Notes under the pieces: generated by a model | Seen by the model: only the letters and a program-made list of their open reading frames with translations | The model's database searches: none | Told to the model about the DNA's origin: nothing | Part shown: piece by piece, positions 18,555 through 26,970 of the stretch | Numbering within the stretch: position 1 is the stretch's first letter | How the letters are laid out: the number at the start of each line of letters is the position of its first letter | DNA from: an uncultured Paracoccaceae bacterium | GTDB lineage: Bacteria > Pseudomonadota > Alphaproteobacteria > Rhodobacterales > Rhodobacteraceae | DNA: 64,000 bases | Assembly (NCBI GenBank): GCA_947499635.1 | Contig: CANMPD010000016.1 | Location: forward strand, 22,933-86,932 | Reading direction: 5' to 3' | Position numbers and translations under genes: made by a program

Positions 18555-19097
18555 TCACATTTCCTCCATCGGTGGCCAGGGTCGTTGGCTTTCAGCATCA
18601 CACCAAGTCTTGATCCATTTTGGTAAAACAGGGCTGGATAGGGTTTCATTTTGCCAGGCCTCAACCACTTTGGCAGGAGAAACGATTCCTTTAGCATCGG
18701 TAAACGCGATACGTAGAACGGCGTGGCTGGCACATACTTCATTGGCTTTCCACATGCCTTGCTCAATGTACAAAAACTTATCGTCCCACCCCAAGCCACG
18801 ACTGCGCATTTCAAAAGCTTCAAAAGCACGAATTCGTCTACGATATCTAATCGTACTACCCGCAACTGCGACACCCCAATGATTGCTCTTGATTGCAGCA
18901 AACAAGCCAAGACGCACCATCAACATGCTACGTCCCAAGTCATAAAGCGTGAAGGTCCGCCCGTTGTTCAACTCAAGCCAGATATCAATATCCCACGGCC
19001 AACAAATATGGCGAGAGACGTGAGTCTCGAATGGGCCTAGTGGTGATTGTTGACGTGCAAGATAGACATCTTTGATCAGGCGGGAAATAGGATACAT
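18555..19097 (-). CDS. Thioesterase-like hotdog-fold protein
   Basis: This 180-residue cytoplasmic protein resembles the 4HBT_2/THEM6-like acyl-CoA thioesterase group. Seen are WPWDIDIWLELNNGRTFTLYDLGR, a hotdog-fold substrate-helix pattern, followed by the basic strand GSTIRYRRRIRAFE. No classical catalytic Asp/Glu can be assigned with certainty and the substrate is unknown. It lies alone between the transporter and yggT, with a 131-bp gap to the divergent yggT. Confidence 0.7.
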   Translation of the reverse strand: MYPISRLIKDVYLARQQSPLGPFETHVSRHICWPWDIDIWLELNNGRTFTLYDLGRSMLMVRLGLFAAIKSNHWGVAVAGSTIRYRRRIRAFEAFEMRSRGLGWDDKFLYIEQGMWKANEVCASHAVLRIAFTDAKGIVSPAKVVEAWQNETLSSPVLPKWIKTWCDAESQRPWPPMEEM

Positions 19098-19228
19098 ATT
19101 GGTATTCTCCGTAGATACTTGTGGTTGTCATGCCACCTATTCATCTAACGTCAACCGCGACTTAGCGGAAAGCTTGCGCATTTGGGCTTGGCTGCCTACC
19201 TGTTACGTAACAAAAGAAAGGGAATTCG

Positions 19229-19516
19229 ATGCTATCCTTGTTCCAAATATTGATGCTTATTCTGGATATTGTCTGGTTCTTCATCATTGCCCATGTGATT
19301 ATGAGTTGGCTGATCAATTTTCAGGTATTAAACCTCAACCAGCAATTCGTGGCACAGATCTGGTATATGCTGAATCGTCTGCTTGATCCGCTCTATAGTC
19401 GTGTACGTCAGTTCCTGCCTTCTATGCAGGGATTGGATCTCGCACCGCTGGTAGTTTTGATCGCAGTCTATGCGCTGCGTATTATTCTGACCAACAATAT
19501 AGCAGCCTTTTACTGA
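19229..19516 (+). CDS. YggT family membrane protein
   Basis: This 95-residue protein has two hydrophobic regions (about 3-29 and 70-92) around the conserved LNRLLDPLYSRVRQFLP segment, which identifies the YggT family. Members have been linked to osmotic protection and to cell division or plastid biogenesis factors in other organisms, but no biochemical role is settled. The start is the ATG at 19229 with GAAAGGGAA upstream. A strong hairpin follows the stop. Confidence 0.85.
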   Translation: MLSLFQILMLILDIVWFFIIAHVIMSWLINFQVLNLNQQFVAQIWYMLNRLLDPLYSRVRQFLPSMQGLDLAPLVVLIAVYALRIILTNNIAAFY

Positions 19517-19522
19517 TCTCTT

Positions 19523-19553
19523 CGCGCGATCACTTTGCACAGCTGATCGCGCG
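19523..19553. terminator. Hairpin after yggT, possible terminator
   Basis: A perfect ten-base-pair inverted repeat (CGCGCGATCA with TGATCGCGCG, 11-base loop) begins seven bases after the yggT stop. Only a weak T-run (GGACTTTG) follows, so intrinsic termination is uncertain. Confidence 0.4.
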
Positions 19554-19673
19554 GGACTTTGTATCAACCAGAAACATCCGGTCAAACTCGATACAGGTCT
19601 TGCCCCTTGATTCGCCATATGGGATTACATGGTTTAAACCATATATTAGCGACGTTGATCGGCCCTAAATCCA

Positions 19674-21713
19674 ATGACCACCGCCTTACCACTCTTGCGC
19701 GACATCTTTGGGTATGAAGGGTTTCGTCCTGGCCAAGGTGAGATCGTAGACGCTGTTACAGCAGGCGAAAACGTACTGGCGATCATGCCAACTGGCGGTG
19801 GTAAGTCGTTATGTTTCCAAATTCCTGCGCTCTTGCGAGACGGCATAACCGTCGTCATCTCACCCCTAATAGCGTTAATGCGCGATCAAGTCCGCGCTCT
19901 ACAGCAGGTCGGCGTCAATGCTGGGGCACTCACGTCAGCAAATACGGATGAAGAAACTGCCGCCGTTTGGGATGCAATAGAGGCTGGCGAACTCAAGTTA
20001 TTGTATATGGCACCAGAACGTCTGGCCTCCACTGCAACAACGGAAACACTGCGACGTATCGGAGTTAACTTAATTGCCGTCGACGAAGCACATTGCGTTA
20101 GTCAATGGGGGCATGATTTTCGTCCTGACTATCTGCGTATTGGGGCCTTACGGCGCGCTTTGAATGTGCCACTTGCCGCTTTTACCGCAACTGCCGACCA
20201 AGAAACCCAAGCCGAAATTATTGAAAAACTCTTTGACGCAGAAACGCCTCGCAGTTTTTTACGTGGCTTTGATCGCCCCAATATTCATCTCGCCTTTGCC
20301 GCCAAAGACAATCCTCGCCGCCAGATTTTAGAGTTTGCACAGGCACGTAAAGGTCAATCTGGTATTGTCTACTGCGGATCTCGCGCAAAGACAGAAGGAT
20401 TAGCAGCAGCCTTACGCGACTCGGGGCACAGTGCATGTCATTATCATGCTGCTATGGATCCTGACGAACGACGCCTCGTCGAAACACGTTTTGCACGAGA
20501 AGACGGTTTGATCGTCGTTGCAACTGTGGCCTTTGGTATGGGAATAGATAAACCTGATATCAGATGGGTTGCCCATGCAGATTTGTCCAAGTCTATAGAA
20601 TCCTATTATCAGGAAATCGGGCGCGCCGGGCGTGATGGGGCACCAGCGGAAACCCTAACCTTGTATGGACCCGAAGACATACGTTTACGACGTACCCAGA
20701 TCGATGAGGGTCTAGCCCCTGCTGATCGTCGTGCGGCAGACCATGCACGCCTAAACGCCTTACTTGGCTTAGCAGAGGCACTGAAATGCCGGCGCCAAGT
20801 ACTGCTCGCATATTTTGGTGAAGACGCCGAGGAATGCGGGAATTGCGACCTCTGTAATACTCCGGTCGACACATTTGATGGCACAACCGCTGTCCGCAAA
20901 GCCCTTTCAGCCATTTTACGCACCGAAGAGTTTTATGGCAGCGGCCATCTGATCGATATTTTAACAGGGAATGCCACCAACCGTGTCAAAGAAAAACGAC
21001 ACGATGATTTGTCCGTATTTGGTTGCGGTAAAGAATACCCCAAACCGCAATGGCAGGCTATTTTTCGACAAATGATGGGACGGGATTTGGTACGCCCAGA
21101 CCCTGAACGTCATGGAGCCTTACGTATGACAGAACCCGCGATTGCCATTTTACGTGGGGAAAACAGCATCCTATTGCGCAAGGATACAATTCGATCGGCG
21201 CAACGTAGGCCTGCTGTAAAAATGCTCATCAACGAAGAAGATGCGCCACTGTTGTCCGCCTTAAAAGCCAAACGGCGTGCTTTGGCCGAAGCGCAAAAAG
21301 TTCCTGCTTATGTCATATTCCCAGATAGAACCTTGATTGAAATGGCTGAAAAGCGACCCAATGATCTTGATGATATGGCACGTATTTCAGGCGTCGGCGC
21401 GAAAAAACTTGAACGATACGGTGCCGCGTTTCTAGAAGTGATCACGGGCGAGGCAAAAACACTACACCCTGCGCGACGCAAACTTGCCGGTCGTGGGAGT
21501 GCGGAACTTTATGATGCATTATTAGAAGTTCAAGCGCGCTTACAACACGGTGAATGCGGCACCTTAAAACCGCTGAGTTGTTCAGCTGCAATTCTGGCAA
21601 AAATTGCTCAATTACGAACAGACGATGAAAGCAGTCTAAACCGTTTGTTAGGTGAGCGCCGCGCTGAACGTTTCGCACGGGCATTTCTGGACGTTTTACG
21701 CGGCGCAGGCTAA
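19674..21713 (+). CDS. recQ: ATP-dependent DNA helicase RecQ
   Basis: RecQ is a 3'-5' superfamily-2 helicase acting in RecF-pathway recombination and fork repair. The helicase core shows motif I (MPTGGGKSLCFQIPALL), motif II (VDEAHCVSQWGHDFRPDY), motif III (FTATAD) and motif VI (QEIGRAGRDG). A zinc-binding subdomain has the Cys set in ECGNCDLCNTP, then a winged helix and a C-terminal HRDC domain (DDMARISGVGAKKLERYG). At 679 residues it is somewhat longer than E. coli RecQ (609). It is followed 29 bases later by yaaA. Confidence 0.96.
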   Translation: MTTALPLLRDIFGYEGFRPGQGEIVDAVTAGENVLAIMPTGGGKSLCFQIPALLRDGITVVISPLIALMRDQVRALQQVGVNAGALTSANTDEETAAVWDAIEAGELKLLYMAPERLASTATTETLRRIGVNLIAVDEAHCVSQWGHDFRPDYLRIGALRRALNVPLAAFTATADQETQAEIIEKLFDAETPRSFLRGFDRPNIHLAFAAKDNPRRQILEFAQARKGQSGIVYCGSRAKTEGLAAALRDSGHSACHYHAAMDPDERRLVETRFAREDGLIVVATVAFGMGIDKPDIRWVAHADLSKSIESYYQEIGRAGRDGAPAETLTLYGPEDIRLRRTQIDEGLAPADRRAADHARLNALLGLAEALKCRRQVLLAYFGEDAEECGNCDLCNTPVDTFDGTTAVRKALSAILRTEEFYGSGHLIDILTGNATNRVKEKRHDDLSVFGCGKEYPKPQWQAIFRQMMGRDLVRPDPERHGALRMTEPAIAILRGENSILLRKDTIRSAQRRPAVKMLINEEDAPLLSALKAKRRALAEAQKVPAYVIFPDRTLIEMAEKRPNDLDDMARISGVGAKKLERYGAAFLEVITGEAKTLHPARRKLAGRGSAELYDALLEVQARLQHGECGTLKPLSCSAAILAKIAQLRTDDESSLNRLLGERRAERFARAFLDVLRGAG

Positions 21714-21742
21714 AACTGCTCCAAAGATCGAAAGGAACCAAC

Positions 21743-22507
21743 ATGCAGGTAGTCGTATCTCCAGCAAAAAAACTAGACTGGACGGAGCGAGATCTAGAGA
21801 TGACCGCACCGCAGTTTCACGATAATGCAACCGCGCTTGTAAACATTGCTCGATCGTTGAGTGTTTCAGATCTCATGAAGCTGATGCATATTAGTGAGGA
21901 TCTCGCCAAATTAAACTATGATCGCTTCCAAAATTTCCTACACCAACCCAGCATTGACACTCTGCGTCCTGCTCTCTTTGCCTTTGCAGGTGATACGTAT
22001 CGGGGACTTGAAGCCAATTCTCTGGACGAAGAGGAAATCAATTGGGCACAAGATCATCTTCGCATTCTGTCCGGCCTTTACGGCATTTTAAAACCGTTAG
22101 ATGCCATCCAACCTTATCGTCTGGAAATGGGCTCAAGGTTACAAAACCCGCGGGGGAAGAATTTATACGACTATTGGGGTACAAAGGTTTCTGAGGCACT
22201 CAATTTCCAAGCCCAAGAAATAAATAATCAAATTTTGGTAAATTGCGCCAGCCAGGAATATTTTGGCGCTGTTGATCTCGATACTTTACGAATTAAAGTT
22301 TTGACGCCAATTTTCATGGAGAATAAATCTGGCACACCAAAAATCGTAAGTTTCCATGCGAAACGCGCTCGGGGCGCCATGGCCAGATACATAATTCAAA
22401 ATAGAATTATCGACGAAACAGGTATCTTAGATTTTAACAGCGGTGGATATGTCTATCAGCCATCTTTATCGGAAACCAATAAGCCTGTGTTTCTAAGAGA
22501 AACCTAA
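21743..22507 (+). CDS. yaaA: Peroxide stress protein YaaA
   Basis: This 254-residue DUF328 protein matches YaaA, which in E. coli lowers free intracellular iron during hydrogen peroxide stress. Motifs seen are VVSPAKKLDW at the N-terminus, FAFAGDTYRGLEA, LSGLYGILKPLDAIQPYRLEMG and KIVSFHAKRARGAMARY, the usual signature pieces. AAAGGAA precedes the ATG. It is probably cotranscribed with recQ and is convergent with the hybrid kinase gene, only seven bases away. Confidence 0.92.
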   Translation: MQVVVSPAKKLDWTERDLEMTAPQFHDNATALVNIARSLSVSDLMKLMHISEDLAKLNYDRFQNFLHQPSIDTLRPALFAFAGDTYRGLEANSLDEEEINWAQDHLRILSGLYGILKPLDAIQPYRLEMGSRLQNPRGKNLYDYWGTKVSEALNFQAQEINNQILVNCASQEYFGAVDLDTLRIKVLTPIFMENKSGTPKIVSFHAKRARGAMARYIIQNRIIDETGILDFNSGGYVYQPSLSETNKPVFLRET

Positions 22508-22514
22508 TCCTCAA

Positions 22515-24755
22515 TCAGCTCGCCTGTTCGAGTGATGTGTCTACAGGTCGTACTGTTTTCGGAGAATGATTCCGGATTTGATCAATAATCAATGCCTTTT
22601 TCAATGGCTTGGTCATGTATTTATCTATTCCAGCTGCGAGGATAGCATCGGAATCACCGTCCATTGCATGTGCTGTCAGAGCGACAATAGGAACGTGGTT
22701 GCCCGTATCGGCTTCAATTCTGCGAATGTTACGTGCAGCCTCTTTTCCATCCATCTGCGGCATCGAAATATCCATAAACATGAGGTCAGGTTTGAAGCTT
22801 TGGTACAGCTCCACAGCTTCAATACCATTATTTGCAAATCGTAGCTCGATATCGAGCTCTTTAGTCATTTTCCGAAACACCAATTGATTGGTTTTATTGT
22901 CTTCGGCAGCTAAAATTCGCATTATACGAATATCACTTGATGGCGTCTCAACGTCTGCTTCAGTGGTTTCATCCTGTTGGGTCGCCTCCAGCACAGACGA
23001 ATTTATTTCCGTATCTTGGGATCTATCACTCATATCTCCTATTGCCTTGATGCCGCTCAACAACAGGCTCAATGACAAAGGCTTTTGTAAGACGTAATTA
23101 AAAATATCCAGAACCGCAGGGTTATGGCTATCGGATGGATCTGACGACAACAGGAACAATGGGAGAGCCGGCCAGTCGTGCTTAATGCTGCGCGCAAGTT
23201 TAAGGCCGTCCATTTGGGGTAAATTACGATCCGTAATGACCAAGTCAATATTAGTCGACAGTTTCTCTAATGCCTCGGAACCACTGCTGGCAGACACCGT
23301 TTGCAAACCAATTCGTTGTAACTGGCGCTCAACGATCTCCCGATTGATCACCAAATCATCTACGACCATGACGGTTCTCAAATGAGCGGGCAATTCAGGC
23401 TTCGCCATTTTACCATTTTCGGCTTCACTTAACGGAATACGGAAACCGAAACATGCTCCTTCGCCTAACTGGCTTTCGACCCAAATCTCACCATCCATCA
23501 TTTTAATCAAGCGCTCGGTAATCGCGAGACCAAGACCTGTCCCTTCGAATTTACGATTTCGCTCGTCTTCGACTTGATTAAATTCACCAAAGATATGTTG
23601 AATCTTCTCTTCGGGAATGCCGATGCCTGTATCTTCGATTGATACGTGGACATTAACGCTTTTCTCTTCGGGATGCGGGACGCCTGTCACACGTGCTTTT
23701 ACATACCCTTTTTCAGTAAACTTGACAGCGTTACCAATTAAATTGGTCAAAACCTGCCGGATACGCCCTGGGTCACCCACAAATTTAGTCGGCATGAAGA
23801 GATCGTAATCAATTAAGAGATCAATCCCCTTATCGCGCGCGTTTGCCTGCAAAAGCATAACGACTTCATGCATACATGTTTCTAGATCAAAGGGCTCGGG
23901 GTGTAGATCTAATTTCTCGGCTTCAATTTTAGAGTAATCTAAAACATCGTTTATGATAACAAGCAGGGCTTCGCCGGAATTTTTAATCGTATTCGCATAT
24001 AAGCGTTGGTCTTCTGTCAGTTCCGTGTCGAACATCAATTCTGCCATACCGACAACTCCATTCATTGGAGTGCGAATTTCATGGCTCATATTTGCTAGGA
24101 ACGCTGATTTTGCGCGGTTTGCGGCCTCGGCCTTCTCACGTGCGGTCCGCAGTTCCTCTTCGTAGTGAACTGTCGAGGTAATATCCAAGGCCAAAGAGAC
24201 CATGTCACCATCATGCCCACGTTGATCCATCAATTTCACATAGCGGTCGTTCCACAGGCGAATAACTGTAGGCTCTGGTCTGGCAGAGTGCCAACGATCA
24301 GACATCATTGAACGCCACGCCTTGGCGCTCATACCTTCGGTATCAATCAATCCTTCATCTGTAAGAACCTGCAGAATACGAACGTAAGGGATCCCTGGAG
24401 CGACCTCTTCAACGCCTTCGAAAATATTCAAATACGCGGTGTTTGCGCCAATCAATTTCCCATTACTGTCGAAAAATGCAAATCCATCCTGAAATGCCTG
24501 AATAGAGTGCCAAAGGCGCCGCTCAGCAATCTCCATTTTTTCGTTAGCAGTATTGAGATCCGATTTAACTTTTTCGTTTTCGTCACGCACCGTGGCAATG
24601 GTTGCTTGTGTCACACCAATGCGCTTGGTCAGCGCCAAGGCGTGCCGACCCAATTTGCGATTTGCCTCGCTTAATTCAGCTTGCTTGAGCTCTAACAGTC
24701 GTTCAGCTGCCAGACGTGCCCGTCTTTCTTGTGCCAACTTATCTGCCAGCGACAT
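22515..24755 (-). CDS. Hybrid sensor histidine kinase with PAS and two receiver domains
   Basis: This soluble-looking sensor kinase (746 residues) begins with a coiled coil (about 1-85, ending near ERRLWHSIQAF). A PAS domain (about 90-200) follows, then a HisKA dimerisation domain with MSHEIRTPMNG (about 222) and an HATPase domain (DTGIGIPEEKI, GTGLGLAI). The first receiver has VVDDLVIN and Asp in VITDRNLPQMDG; the second has AAEDNKTNQ and Asp in FMDISMPQMDG. No membrane helix is seen. The ATG at 24755 has GGGAG nine bases upstream and is preferred over the in-frame start at 24770. Its ligand and output are unknown; no partner regulator is adjacent. Confidence 0.88.
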   Translation of the reverse strand: MSLADKLAQERRARLAAERLLELKQAELSEANRKLGRHALALTKRIGVTQATIATVRDENEKVKSDLNTANEKMEIAERRLWHSIQAFQDGFAFFDSNGKLIGANTAYLNIFEGVEEVAPGIPYVRILQVLTDEGLIDTEGMSAKAWRSMMSDRWHSARPEPTVIRLWNDRYVKLMDQRGHDGDMVSLALDITSTVHYEEELRTAREKAEAANRAKSAFLANMSHEIRTPMNGVVGMAELMFDTELTEDQRLYANTIKNSGEALLVIINDVLDYSKIEAEKLDLHPEPFDLETCMHEVVMLLQANARDKGIDLLIDYDLFMPTKFVGDPGRIRQVLTNLIGNAVKFTEKGYVKARVTGVPHPEEKSVNVHVSIEDTGIGIPEEKIQHIFGEFNQVEDERNRKFEGTGLGLAITERLIKMMDGEIWVESQLGEGACFGFRIPLSEAENGKMAKPELPAHLRTVMVVDDLVINREIVERQLQRIGLQTVSASSGSEALEKLSTNIDLVITDRNLPQMDGLKLARSIKHDWPALPLFLLSSDPSDSHNPAVLDIFNYVLQKPLSLSLLLSGIKAIGDMSDRSQDTEINSSVLEATQQDETTEADVETPSSDIRIMRILAAEDNKTNQLVFRKMTKELDIELRFANNGIEAVELYQSFKPDLMFMDISMPQMDGKEAARNIRRIEADTGNHVPIVALTAHAMDGDSDAILAAGIDKYMTKPLKKALIIDQIRNHSPKTVRPVDTSLEQAS

Positions 24756-24903
24756 GCCGAGAACTCCCAAAGTGCTTAGATCCGTAAATTTCAGCCAATC
24801 TGGCAGAAATTAGTTAATCAGGACTTTAGTCGTATCCGTTTTTTGTCGTCTCTCAGATATATCTAAAACTTAGACAAACCAATGAATTAAGTTAAAAACG
24901 TAT

Positions 24904-26961
24904 CTATCTCCCTTCACGTAACCAAGCCAATACCAGAAAGCTTGACGACAACAGAAGAAATAGCCACATCGGAAAAAGAGGGCTACGAGATACAGAGAGT
25001 GTCTCCTGAGCTGAGCGCTGATATAACCCAATCCAGTTATCTCCTGCAGCAGGTCGTCCCTCACGAACATTGCGTAGCTTAGGGGTTCCTTCGCTTAAAC
25101 GTAGGCTTCCTCCTTTTTGAACCGCAACAATCGGTCGAACAATTTCGTCAGTGGCCAAAACAGATTTAAATTCCTGCGGAGATCGCGGACCAAGCCCAAT
25201 TACTGCGGACCTGTCACCTTCGGACAAACGGTATAATCCAAGCATCGGTCCGTCAAAGCGCCCTTCCCAAACACCTGCTGCAGTAGGTTCAAGGTCTAAA
25301 AGTATTTCTTGGCCATCTGGATATGTAACAGTCACCTGTCCGATATCTTGCCCTAAGCTGCGACGTTGTACGCGGATCGTTTGCCCTGTTGCCTCAGCTG
25401 AAAGCATATCCTCTTCGAGATCTGGTTCTTTCATCATCCAATGAGATAAGCGCCGTAAAAGCTCCATTTGCGGACCGCCACCTTCGTAACCACGTGCCCA
25501 AAGCCACGCATTATCCGACGCCAGCAGCGCCACGCGCCCCTCTCCGACACGATCCAACATCAATAATGGGCGATCATCGACTCCTGTCATCAAAATATCT
25601 CCCTCCAAGGGAATTACTTCGACCTGTCGTAACCAACGCCCCCAGTCCGCTGTTTCCGTCAGATCAGCAGTAACAGGGTGCTTCTCTCCTATCTCTGAAA
25701 TTGTCGGACGGTATGCCTGCTCGACCACCCGCGCAGAGGGTCGTGCCGGCAAGATTTCAGCCAAAGGCGTTCTGTAAATGCTAGCAGCAGTGGCAAAATC
25801 GGGCCCGGCCGCCACCAATACCGCGCCTCCCCCTCTGACATAATTTGCAACATTATCCAGATAAAGCGAAGGCAGTATCCCGCGCCGTTTATATCGATCA
25901 AAAATGATTAGATCAAAGTCTTGAATTTTCTCCATAAACAGCTCGCGCGAGGGAAACGCGATGAGTGACAACTCATCCACCGGGACACCGTCTTGCTTCT
26001 CGGGTGGGCGCAGAATGGTAAAGTGAACTAAATCGACAGAACTATCTGACTTCAACAGGTTACGCCATGTACGCCCGCCGGGATGAGGCTCTCCCGACAC
26101 GAGTAACACACGTAGACGGTCTCTGACTCCGTTCATCTGAATCAGAACTTTGTTGTTTCTCGTAGTAAGTTCTCCATCCGCCTCTGGTGTCGAGAATTCA
26201 ATCACATTGCGCCCACCATGGGTCAACGTCAAAGGCAGCTCAAAATCCCGACCAACGGGAATGTTAAATCTCTGCGGATCATCGCCATCAATCGCAATTT
26301 CCAAATCGGCAAATACTGGATCTTGTCGATCCGGACCATCATCCTCAATCCGTAAAGACAGGGTGACAGGTTCTCCTATAATCGCAAAACTTGGCGCATT
26401 GCGGATAATGAGTTTACGGTCCCAGTCTTGAGGCTCCCCAGTCAATAACACATGGAAAGGGGCCGGGAAATTCGGCGTCTGCTCGCTATCGTGGATCTGC
26501 CCATCGGTTAATGCGATCACCCCTGCGACACGTGCCAGTGGTTCGTCTGACAATGCATCACGTATCGCAGACATCAATTGCGTGCCTCCGTTATCGTCAT
26601 GATCCCCGACAGAAATCCAACGAACGTCTGTATTCCTGCGTGCCAGTAACGCAGCCTCGAGCGCTTTGTGGGCTTCCAGAACTTGGTCAGGTCGCTGCCC
26701 CAGACGATTGCTTGCTGTCTTATCCTCTACCACAAGCACAATATCGTCCAACGTCACCTGATCCGCTTCTTGGAAAACAGGACCAGTGAGTGTCACCAGC
26801 AAACACACCATAGCCAATGCACGAAAGATCCAACCACTCAAGCCGCGCCACACCGCAACGATCACAACACCAGCGGTTAAAGCCGCAAGGCCGATTAAAA
26901 ATGGCAGCGGCACCAATGGGTCAAATAGGATATTTTGTGTCATTTGTGTCATTTGTGTCAT
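24904..26961 (-). CDS. Large membrane protein, last gene of the moxR/DUF58 operon
   Basis: This 685-residue protein has two membrane helices at the N-terminus (after PLPFLIGLAALTAG) and one at the C-terminus (WLFLLLSSSFLVLAWL). The long middle part looks like a glutamine-amidotransferase-like or von Willebrand-like domain (LRVLLVSGEPHPGG; FDLIIFDRY), as in proteins that accompany BatA/DUF58 operons. No catalytic residues can be assigned. It starts at 26961 with AGGAG overlapping the previous stop. The first nine residues are three MTQ units from a 9-bp repeat, so three in-frame ATG codons compete. The function is unknown. Confidence 0.75.
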   Translation of the reverse strand: MTQMTQMTQNILFDPLVPLPFLIGLAALTAGVVIVAVWRGLSGWIFRALAMVCLLVTLTGPVFQEADQVTLDDIVLVVEDKTASNRLGQRPDQVLEAHKALEAALLARRNTDVRWISVGDHDDNGGTQLMSAIRDALSDEPLARVAGVIALTDGQIHDSEQTPNFPAPFHVLLTGEPQDWDRKLIIRNAPSFAIIGEPVTLSLRIEDDGPDRQDPVFADLEIAIDGDDPQRFNIPVGRDFELPLTLTHGGRNVIEFSTPEADGELTTRNNKVLIQMNGVRDRLRVLLVSGEPHPGGRTWRNLLKSDSSVDLVHFTILRPPEKQDGVPVDELSLIAFPSRELFMEKIQDFDLIIFDRYKRRGILPSLYLDNVANYVRGGGAVLVAAGPDFATAASIYRTPLAEILPARPSARVVEQAYRPTISEIGEKHPVTADLTETADWGRWLRQVEVIPLEGDILMTGVDDRPLLMLDRVGEGRVALLASDNAWLWARGYEGGGPQMELLRRLSHWMMKEPDLEEDMLSAEATGQTIRVQRRSLGQDIGQVTVTYPDGQEILLDLEPTAAGVWEGRFDGPMLGLYRLSEGDRSAVIGLGPRSPQEFKSVLATDEIVRPIVAVQKGGSLRLSEGTPKLRNVREGRPAAGDNWIGLYQRSAQETLSVSRSPLFPMWLFLLLSSSFLVLAWLREGR

Positions 26962-26966
26962 TTGTG
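26935..26966 (-). repeat. 9-bp tandem repeat across a start codon
   Basis: The minus-strand unit ATGACACAA is repeated three times perfectly with a partial fourth copy upstream. Each unit starts with an in-frame ATG (26961, 26952, 26943). Because the unit is a multiple of three, gain or loss of copies keeps the frame but moves the start relative to the single AGGAG ribosome site. Confidence 0.9.
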
Positions 26967-26970
26967 GCTC

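Noticed and set aside
26935..26966. Short repeat considered as CRISPR-like
   Set aside because: Units of nine bases without spacers are a simple tandem repeat, not a CRISPR array; no cas genes are present.
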